From the NCBI GenBank assembly GCA_947440875.1, contig CANETG010000116.1, positions 1 through 8,063 on the forward strand: DNA of 8,063 nucleotides, in the 5' to 3' direction. The stretch is from Bacteriovoracaceae bacterium. Lineage in GTDB: Bacteria > Bdellovibrionota > Bacteriovoracia > Bacteriovoracales > Bacteriovoracaceae. Position 1 is the stretch's first letter. Every line of letters starts with the position of its first letter. Both the position numbers and the translations under genes were made by a program. Below the pieces are notes generated by a model. It was not told the DNA's origin. It worked only from the letters and a program-made list of their open reading frames with translations, and ran no database searches. Shown here one piece after another: positions 1 through 4,923 of the stretch.

Positions 1-108
1 AAGAGAGGCAAGTTTCGCTAACCTAAGGAGAAAGCCTCGACAAGAGCTCAGTATTTACGGATCGTTACATCTTTCAAGTGGGTATTCAGGAAAGAGTCTG
101 GCTGGGTG

Positions 109-117
109 TGTTATAAT
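109..117 (+). promoter_or_regulatory. Possible extended -10 promoter element upstream of flp
   Basis: The sequence TGTTATAAT matches an extended -10 element (TG, one base, then a perfect TATAAT at 112-117). No recognisable -35 hexamer lies 16-18 bases upstream, so any promoter would depend on the TGn extension. If used, it would start transcription near 124 and give a leader of about 70 bases before the first pilin gene. It may be a housekeeping promoter in tandem with the sigma-28-like one just downstream, or a chance match. Confidence 0.35.
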
Positions 118-139
118 TTTCTCATACGCTCAAGGGCAC

Positions 140-167
140 TAAAGTTTTGAGTCCAACTGGACGATAA
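140..167 (+). promoter_or_regulatory. Sigma-28 (FliA)-like promoter for the pilin operon
   Basis: TAAAGTTT at 140-147 matches the flagellar sigma factor -35 consensus at all eight positions. GACGATAA at 160-167 matches the -10 consensus GCCGATAA at seven of eight. The spacer is 12 bases against the usual 11. Transcription would start around 174-176, giving a leader of about 18 bases that holds a purine-rich ribosome binding site (AAGGGGG, 182-188) before the ATG at 193. The match, position and correct strand support a real promoter; the one-base-long spacer is the main doubt. It would tie pilin expression to the flagellar/motility programme. Confidence 0.6.
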
Positions 168-192
168 AGCTAGGTACCTTGAAGGGGGAATT

Positions 193-402
193 ATGAAGGA
201 TAGGTTCATTGCTTATCTCAGAGATGAGACAGGGCAAACGTCCACTGAGTACATCCTGTTGGTTGCCGTCGTAGCGACGATCGTTTTCAAGTTCAAGACG
301 GCCATCATCAAGAAGCTCGGCTTGGGAGCTGAGGGCGGCGGTATTATGGATGCTGCTCTTAATGAAAGTAACTTTACCGATTTCGGTAACGTTAACCAGT
401 AA
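193..402 (+). CDS. flp: Flp-family major pilin precursor (Tad pilus subunit)
   Basis: This 69-residue protein is the likely main subunit of the Tad pilus fibre. A charged 14-residue leader ends in Gly14 and is followed by QTSTEY, the class III prepilin signal: cleavage after Gly14, Glu19 at mature +5 and Tyr20 at +6. A hydrophobic helix (about 21-33) follows. The mature chain is about 55 residues, within the Flp range, and ends in a Gly/Asn-rich tail without cysteine. The ATG at 193 is set by the purine-rich ribosome binding site at 182-188. It is first in the operon, directly behind a sigma-28-like promoter and before a hairpin, an arrangement suiting a highly expressed pilin. The next gene also encodes an Flp-like protein; this one is taken as the major subunit from position, ribosome binding site and cysteine-free sequence, which is inference. 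Confidence 0.92.
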   Translation: MKDRFIAYLRDETGQTSTEYILLVAVVATIVFKFKTAIIKKLGLGAEGGGIMDAALNESNFTDFGNVNQ

Positions 403-432
403 CCGCATTCACTCTTAGGGTGTTTGCGGTTA
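400..432 (+). terminator. Hairpin after flp: partial terminator or mRNA-stabilising stem
   Basis: An 8-base-pair perfect stem (TAACCGCA at 400-407 with TGCGGTTA at 425-432) contains the flp stop codon. After a 2x2 internal loop it continues as a second 5-pair stem (410-414 with 418-422, one G-T pair) closed by a 3-base loop. Only a weak T run (TTTT at 436-439, after AAAC) follows, so full intrinsic termination is doubtful. Attenuation or 3'-end protection that leaves more flp message than downstream message is the likelier role. Confidence 0.55.
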
Positions 433-442
433 AACTTTTGCT

Positions 443-655
443 ATGAAAGCACTAAAGACCGGTGGTCAAGCCACCGTGGAATACATTTTCATTTTAGCAT
501 TCGCCGCTTTTCTCGGCAGAACTGCTGTCCTTCAATTCCGAAATTTTTTTCAAGGTGAGATGGGAAAAATTGGTCACGCACTCTCTACTCATCTCATCGT
601 GGGAGTATGTAATACAGAATGCTTCTACAGCGGCTATAAGAATGGCTTTAAATGA
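443..655 (+). CDS. Second Flp-like prepilin with a cysteine pair
   Basis: This 70-residue protein has a short basic leader (residues 1-8) and a class III prepilin site, Gly8 then QATVEY, with Glu13 at mature +5. A hydrophobic segment (about 15-30) follows, then an amphipathic stretch. It should be a substrate of the adjacent TadV peptidase and either a minor pilin or an alternative fibre subunit. Unlike the first Flp it ends with two cysteines, Cys56 and Cys60 (VCNTECF), which could close a small disulfide loop once exported; the first Flp has no cysteine. No clear Shine-Dalgarno sequence precedes the ATG, and a hairpin lies just upstream, both suggesting lower expression than the first pilin. 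Its TGA overlaps the next ATG (ATGA at 652-655), coupling it to the peptidase gene. Confidence 0.85.
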   Translation: MKALKTGGQATVEYIFILAFAAFLGRTAVLQFRNFFQGEMGKIGHALSTHLIVGVCNTECFYSGYKNGFK

Positions 656-1143
656 TAAATGTCGTTCTCTATACACTCCTTTTGGTTGAACTCATCTTTG
701 TCAGTTTCATCGATATCAGAACCAAAAAAATTTCTAATCTTTGGTCACTCCTGCACATCGTTCTTTTTATCGGGATTCAAATTTACGTCAATGAATTGCC
801 TGAGCTAACCCACTTCATTTTCCCTCTGGGAATGATCGTTGTGGGATTCATTCTTTTTCTATTTCACGTCATGGGGGCCGGAGACAGTAAGTATTTAGCC
901 TCTCTATTTCTTCTCATCCCTACTCCACTGCACATGCCTTACATGGAGAAGCTATTGACGGTGACGATCTTTGTGGGCACCATTTTACTTACGATGAAGT
1001 TTGTTAAAAGTGCTGCGAAGATCAAGGCTTACCTAATGACTTTCTATTTTAAAGCGCTCAAGGATGAGATCAATTCGCGCTTCAGCTACGCTCCTGTTAT
1101 ACTTGTTTCATGGATCCTTTTCGGAATAACACTGTGGCAGTGA
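652..1143 (+). CDS. tadV: Type IV prepilin peptidase, TadV/CpaA family
   Basis: This inner-membrane aspartic peptidase (A24 family) should cleave the leaders of the prepilins encoded around it. The two catalytic aspartates are visible: Asp21 in FIDIRTKKISN, after the first membrane helix, and Asp78 in the GxGD motif GAGDSKYLA (residues 75-83). The 163-residue length fits the short Tad-type peptidases, which lack the N-terminal methyltransferase part of PilD. The chain is strongly hydrophobic with about five or six membrane helices, and a more basic loop around residues 115-140. The start overlaps the previous stop as ATGA. Its own stop overlaps the next proposed GTG start (GTGA, 1140-1143). 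Its place between pilin genes supports dedicated processing of this set. Confidence 0.93.
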   Translation: MINVVLYTLLLVELIFVSFIDIRTKKISNLWSLLHIVLFIGIQIYVNELPELTHFIFPLGMIVVGFILFLFHVMGAGDSKYLASLFLLIPTPLHMPYMEKLLTVTIFVGTILLTMKFVKSAAKIKAYLMTFYFKALKDEINSRFSYAPVILVSWILFGITLWQ

Positions 1144-1436
1144 AGCGACGCCAGAAGGGACAAACGATGGTGGAGTATATGCTCCTCCTTTCTGTCGTTG
1201 CGGGAATTCTCCTCGCGTTCTACAAAAGTAATTTGTTTAAAAGATATTTCGGAAGAGATGGTTCAGTTGGTCAGACGATCAAGGCGCGAACTGAATTTGC
1301 TTACAGACACGGCTACATGGGAAGTGAAGATACTTTTCCCAAAGGCAGTCGCGATGGAGCCTCGCATCCGACTTATGCTGATCCCAATGGAGGGTCACGT
1401 TTCTTTGGTCCTAGAGATAAGTATCCAGCCCAATGA
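1140..1436 (+). CDS. Prepilin-like protein of unassigned family
   Basis: This small exported protein carries a clear class III prepilin signal: basic leader, Gly7, then QTMVEY with Glu12 at mature +5, followed by a hydrophobic helix (about 14-30). The remaining two thirds (about 40-98) are hydrophilic and rich in Gly, Pro, Arg and Asp, without cysteines, and resemble neither a short Flp tail nor a typical TadE domain. It may be a minor pseudopilin or tip/adaptor subunit; that role is inferred only from the signal and context. The GTG at 1140 is preferred because it overlaps the tadV stop by four bases and gives a compact KRRQKG leader. An in-frame ATG at 1110 would add ten residues but lies 34 bases inside tadV. 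The stop overlaps the next ATG (1433-1436). Confidence 0.75.
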   Translation: MKRRQKGQTMVEYMLLLSVVAGILLAFYKSNLFKRYFGRDGSVGQTIKARTEFAYRHGYMGSEDTFPKGSRDGASHPTYADPNGGSRFFGPRDKYPAQ

Positions 1437-1972
1437 AAAATAAAAATCAAGTGGGTCAGGCGACCATCGAATTCATTCTTACTTTCGCTTTTGGTTTATC
1501 ACTGATGCTTATGATTTTTAATTCTGCGATGAACTATGCCACCGGGTATCTTGTTCATTATGCGACTTTCATGTCGAGTCGCGTGCTGCTTACTTCTGAT
1601 TCATATTTCGGAAATTTTGGAACTCCCTATGCCGCAAGCATTAGTTTCGGTGAAAACAGGGCCCGCCAGGCTTTTCGCCAATACAACTTAGGCATTTTTG
1701 GCATTCAAGAAAATGAGTTTTATGTAAACCTGACGGATCCGAGTCAGTCGCCAGGCGAGTACCTTACAGTCGGTACGTATTCGCGCTTCAATCAGAAAGT
1801 TGATGCACTTGGGAGAGTGGCAGGGAATACCGAACTCGAACTTGTCTCAGAATCATTTTTAGGGATGGAGCCCACTCGCTTGGGGTGTGCGATGAGAGTG
1901 TGCCAGGCGATCACGGGCCAGGAATCTTGTGACAGCAGCATGGACATCACTCTTTTCGATGATGGTTGCTGA
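1433..1972 (+). CDS. TadE-like pseudopilin with four C-terminal cysteines
   Basis: This 179-residue protein is the first of two TadE-like pseudopilins. It has a short charged leader (1-8), a processing site Gly8 followed by QATIEF (Glu13 at mature +5), and one long hydrophobic helix (about 14-33). The rest is a predicted periplasmic domain. TadE-type proteins are processed by TadV and are needed for pilus assembly, though they are not the bulk fibre subunit. All four cysteines lie in the last 30 residues (152, 157, 166, 179), including the very last residue, suggesting one or two disulfides in the exported domain. It overlaps the preceding gene as ATGA and ends in TGATG with the next gene, so translation is likely coupled. 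TadE versus TadF assignment is not decided from sequence alone. Confidence 0.8.
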   Translation: MKNKNQVGQATIEFILTFAFGLSLMLMIFNSAMNYATGYLVHYATFMSSRVLLTSDSYFGNFGTPYAASISFGENRARQAFRQYNLGIFGIQENEFYVNLTDPSQSPGEYLTVGTYSRFNQKVDALGRVAGNTELELVSESFLGMEPTRLGCAMRVCQAITGQESCDSSMDITLFDDGC

Positions 1973-2472
1973 TGGAAAAAAATACCGAAAAGGGCCAGGC
2001 GCTCATTGAGTTAATTATTTTTCTTCCGTTCCTGATTATCGTTTACGGAATTATCACTGGATTTGCTAACGCGATATCTGGTTCGATTAACCAGCAGAAA
2101 GCCACCCGGGCGTATTTTTATTATAGGGTTCAGAACAACTCAACTATTCCGCGCCGGCCAGATCCAAATGTTCGCTGGACGAAGTACGGAACATTTTTTG
2201 TAGGGTGGAGAGAAAAACTGGTTGATGATCAGCCACTCCATCCTTGTTATAAAATAACCATCCCTTTATCGAGCCCTGATGATGCTGGTTGCGAAAGCGA
2301 TTACACTGGCGGCGACCGACCGAGTACTCAGTTCATGCGGGTGGGAACGGTTTATGGTTTCTGTGGCGCCACTTACGTTCGTCAGAATAATTTAATCTTC
2401 CAAGTCCCTCACCGAGCTGATCTCAGTTACGGAGAGTTACTTGAGCGTGACAGTTGCACAATCAGCGAATAG
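1972..2472 (+). CDS. Second TadE/TadF-like pseudopilin
   Basis: This 166-residue protein has leader MEKNTEKG, processing after Gly8, then QALIEL with Glu13 at mature +5, and a hydrophobic helix (about 14-34). A periplasmic region of about 130 residues follows, with four well-spaced cysteines (92, 107, 131, 162), an even number compatible with two disulfides. It is probably a TadE/TadF-type minor pseudopilin working with the preceding protein. The ATG at 1972 is chosen because it overlaps the previous TGA by one base and gives a leader of the same length as its neighbour; a TTG at 1966 would add only two residues. It ends the pilin block: an 83-base gap with a possible promoter follows. Its domain shows no motif that I can assign to a specific binding function. 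Confidence 0.78.
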   Translation: MEKNTEKGQALIELIIFLPFLIIVYGIITGFANAISGSINQQKATRAYFYYRVQNNSTIPRRPDPNVRWTKYGTFFVGWREKLVDDQPLHPCYKITIPLSSPDDAGCESDYTGGDRPSTQFMRVGTVYGFCGATYVRQNNLIFQVPHRADLSYGELLERDSCTISE

Positions 2473-2486
2473 CAACAATTTCCTTT

Positions 2487-2517
2487 TTGTCCTGAGAAAA
2501 TAGAATTCTGCTATCAT
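2487..2517 (+). promoter_or_regulatory. Possible internal promoter before cpaB
   Basis: The 83-base gap at 2473-2555 is, after the leader, the largest in the operon. It contains TGCTATCAT (2509-2517), an extended -10 element, and a weak -35-like TTGTCC (2487-2492) at the long spacing of 19. No terminator-like stem with a T run was seen in the gap. The site would let the secretin and ATPase genes be expressed apart from the pilins. The evidence is only motif-like. Confidence 0.35.
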
Positions 2518-2545
2518 TAAACTATCGAAACTCCATTCAAAGTTT

Positions 2546-2551
2546 AGGAAG
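2546..2551 (+). promoter_or_regulatory. Ribosome binding site for cpaB
   Basis: AGGAAG lies four bases before the ATG at 2556. It is one of the few clear Shine-Dalgarno sequences in the window, since most upstream genes rely on overlap coupling. It therefore fixes this start and marks an independent translation entry point for the machine half of the operon. Confidence 0.7.
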
Positions 2552-2555
2552 AACT

Positions 2556-3392
2556 ATGAATAGCCGTGCTTTTACAACCAGTCTTATTTTGGCATTGGTC
2601 GCTGTGCTGATGATCTATTCTTACATCACAAGCCGTGAAACCGAACTTGTGAGTGAGTACGGAAATCCCACACCAGTGGTCGTGGCAAAAGAAGACATCA
2701 AAGAACTCGAAGTGATTGATGACCGCAAGGTTGTGATCGAAACTATTCCCGCAAAATTTCAAATGCCAGGACGATTCACTCGCGTAGAAGATCTTTACAA
2801 CACCATCGCAGCAACGCCGATTAAAAAAGGTGAACAGATCACAGCTCCACGAGTCACTTATCCAGGAGCACAATCAGGCCTTTCGAGACAGATTTCCATA
2901 GGTAAAAGAGCTTACGCACTTCAGGTGACTGAGAGTCAGGCCGTGAGTCGACTTATGAAACCCGGTGATCGCATCGATATTCTCGCGATGGTGGATTACG
3001 CTTCTGGAAAAAAAGATAAGATTAAAATTAAAACTGTTCTTCAGGATGTCCTTATTCTTTCGACCGGTCTTTATGTGACGAACTCTGTTCCGGTCATCAA
3101 CGTCAAAGGCGATGGTAACGAATCGCGCTCGATGAAGCTGAATAATTACACGAATTACAACACCATCACTCTAGAACTCTCACCGTTTGAAGTTCAGAAA
3201 ATGGTTTTCCTTGTTTCTGCAGGAAGCGGAATATTTCTTTCACTCCGTAATAACGATGACAAGACGATAGAAAGAATCAGCGCAACCAGACTCTACGATG
3301 TTTTGGGTGAAGATGCTGCTGAAGCGAAATCATATTTTGCTGAACAGGCAGCGCGCGAATCTACGAGAAGGGCACAGGCCGGTGGCAGGTAA
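2556..3392 (+). CDS. cpaB: Flp pilus assembly protein CpaB/RcpC
   Basis: This 278-residue protein has one N-terminal membrane helix (about 7-23) and a periplasmic body, as expected for CpaB/RcpC, which works with the secretin and is needed for pilus formation. A SAF-like domain spans about 40-102 (from PVVVAKEDIKELEVI to GEQITAPRV). An RcpC-like domain follows at about 118-260, with the typical stretch AYALQVTESQAVSRLMKPGDRIDILAMVD represented at residues 119-147. The length is normal for the family. The C-terminal 25 residues are a charged, Ala/Glu/Arg-rich helix-like tail. There are no cysteines. The start has a good ribosome binding site, AGGAAG. Its last 11 bases overlap the proposed start of the secretin gene. 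Confidence 0.92.
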   Translation: MNSRAFTTSLILALVAVLMIYSYITSRETELVSEYGNPTPVVVAKEDIKELEVIDDRKVVIETIPAKFQMPGRFTRVEDLYNTIAATPIKKGEQITAPRVTYPGAQSGLSRQISIGKRAYALQVTESQAVSRLMKPGDRIDILAMVDYASGKKDKIKIKTVLQDVLILSTGLYVTNSVPVINVKGDGNESRSMKLNNYTNYNTITLELSPFEVQKMVFLVSAGSGIFLSLRNNDDKTIERISATRLYDVLGEDAAEAKSYFAEQAARESTRRAQAGGR

Positions 3393-4923
3393 ACTCTCTT
3401 TACTGTTTTCTCTTCTTCTCCTTTTCTCCATCCATGCATGGGGACAGGCCACTAGTGACCCTGCTCTGGCAGCTGCCAATGCAGATAACCTAGTTAAAAA
3501 AGATCTAGAAGTCGCCATTGGTATCAGCGAATTTGAACAACTTGATTTTGACTTCAGTCCGAAGTTTTCAGTGGCTAGACCAGAGCTCCTCAACATCACA
3601 GCTCGCCCTGGAAAAAGAGAAATTGAATTTAACGGTGTAAAGCCGGGAACAACAACGGTCACTATTCGTGATAACGCTGGTGACATCCGACTCCAGTATA
3701 CAATTGTTGTAACCGCAACGGGTTCGTCGAGTATTGTTTCGGAGCTGCGAGAATTAATTGGCGATGTGGAAGGTTTGCGCATTGTGATCAAAGGCGGAAA
3801 GATTGTCATCGAGGGTGAAATCGTTGTGCCGGACGATATTGGAAAAGTTTCTAAAGTTCTTGTGAACTACCCATCCGTTTTAACTCTCATTGAATTATCC
3901 CCCCAAACTCAAAGAGTTATCGCCAGAAAAATGAGCGATGAATTAGCCAAGAACAACCTCAAAGACGTTACCGTTCGAGTGGTCAACAAGACTTACTGGC
4001 TTGAAGGCGTCGTAAGCAATGACGAAAAAAAGAAACTCGCTCTCATCATTGCCAAAGCTTACCTTCCCCCAAAACTTCAAACACTCGCTCAAGAGGGCGG
4101 AGGTCGCTTCGCTGCCCCGGAGCAGCCGGACATTCTTGACTTCATCGCCGTCAACGAAAAGAAAGAACCACAGCCAGCTCCCAAGATGGTGAAGATCACT
4201 GCACAGTTTGTTGAGTTATCGAAAGATTACGGACGGGTTTTTGCCTTCAAGTGGGCACCACTCATGGGCCAAGATGCGAGTCAGATTTCAATCGGACAGT
4301 CGGCATCGGGAAACGTGACTTCGACTTCTTCCGGTACACTCAGTGCGACTATCTCCAATTTATTTCCGAAGCTCAATGCCGCCAAGTCAGCTGGCTACGC
4401 GAGGGTGATTCAATCTGCTATGGTGGTCACCCAGAATGAAAAACAAGCGAAGATCGCTAAGAGTACAAGTATTCCATTCGCAGTAGGCACGGGTGAAACT
4501 CAAAGACCTCAGAATGCCCAAATCGGGATTAACCTAAGTATCGAACCAAGAATCCTTGAGCAGGAAAATATTCTCATGGCAGTAAACCTGAGTGTTAACT
4601 TGACCGCCGGGACTACCAGTACTGGAAACCCGATCACAACTAATAATTCGGTAGAAACGAATCTGATAGTGAAATCTAAAGAATCAGCAGTCATTGGCGG
4701 CGTCGTTCAAAGTGTTTCAAAAACTGATTACGACAAAGATGATCCCGCTCCCATAAATGCTCAAGCGGGAGGCCTACCGGTCCCTCCTTTATTTAGACTT
4801 TTACGTTCCAAGAACTACGCAACCAGTAAAAGTCAGTACGTTATGTTTCTCACTCCGGAAATTATTGAGTCGGCTTCGGCGGCGACAGAAGAAATCCGGA
4901 AAAAGTTCAGAAGAAGGCAGTAA
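3382..4923 (+). CDS. cpaC: Tad secretin CpaC/RcpA, outer-membrane pilus channel
   Basis: This secretin should form the outer-membrane ring through which the Flp fibre leaves. From the GTG at 3382 it has 513 residues. A signal peptide (1-21, cleavage likely after AWG) is followed by the pilus N-terminal domain (about 38-115), BON-like segments (about 118-245), a Pro/Lys linker, and the secretin core (about 267-495). The core includes VIGGVV and the closing PPLFRLLRSKNY...YVMFLTPEII (468-494). Its periplasmic part has no cysteines. The GTG is chosen because it begins a clean signal peptide and has GAAGGG (3367-3372) nine bases upstream. An ATG at 3298 in the same frame would bury the signal peptide behind 28 extra, mostly charged residues. 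The stop abuts the next ATG. Confidence 0.92.
   Translation: MAGKLSLLFSLLLLFSIHAWGQATSDPALAAANADNLVKKDLEVAIGISEFEQLDFDFSPKFSVARPELLNITARPGKREIEFNGVKPGTTTVTIRDNAGDIRLQYTIVVTATGSSSIVSELRELIGDVEGLRIVIKGGKIVIEGEIVVPDDIGKVSKVLVNYPSVLTLIELSPQTQRVIARKMSDELAKNNLKDVTVRVVNKTYWLEGVVSNDEKKKLALIIAKAYLPPKLQTLAQEGGGRFAAPEQPDILDFIAVNEKKEPQPAPKMVKITAQFVELSKDYGRVFAFKWAPLMGQDASQISIGQSASGNVTSTSSGTLSATISNLFPKLNAAKSAGYARVIQSAMVVTQNEKQAKIAKSTSIPFAVGTGETQRPQNAQIGINLSIEPRILEQENILMAVNLSVNLTAGTTSTGNPITTNNSVETNLIVKSKESAVIGGVVQSVSKTDYDKDDPAPINAQAGGLPVPPLFRLLRSKNYATSKSQYVMFLTPEIIESASAATEEIRKKFRRRQ
4911..4917 (+). promoter_or_regulatory. Ribosome binding site for the TadZ-TadA gene
   Basis: AAGAAGG ends six bases before the ATG at 4924, inside the last codons of the secretin gene. 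Together with the abutting TAA-ATG it fixes this start, so the protein begins directly with the ParA-like domain and no receiver domain has been lost through mis-annotation. Confidence 0.65.

Noticed and set aside
5..38. Possible riboswitch-like or structured RNA (GAGGC and GCCTC arms; AAAGCCTC recalls part of a c-di-GMP-I aptamer)
   Set aside because: Only a 5-base stem with a 24-base loop is seen, and the remaining conserved aptamer blocks are absent. The resemblance is too short to call.
2..142. Open frame of 46 codons from the left edge to a TAA at 140-142
   Set aside because: The translation is rich in Ser, Gly, Arg and Leu with no recognisable domain, and it runs through the candidate promoter elements. 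It could be the tail of an upstream gene but nothing supports this.
2502..2509. Palindrome AGAATTCT between the -35-like and -10-like elements before cpaB
   Set aside because: Eight bases is expected by chance in a window of this size, and no second copy or longer symmetry was found to suggest an operator.
3298..3392. Programmed frameshift or gene fusion between cpaB and the secretin because the frames overlap by 95 bases
   Set aside because: The GTG start with its own ribosome binding site and signal peptide explains the overlap as an 11-base one; no slippery sequence is needed.
3330..3809. 159-codon open frame on the - strand opposite cpaB/cpaC
   Set aside because: Antisense shadow of the secretin gene; composition is Arg/Ser-rich and no family is recognisable.
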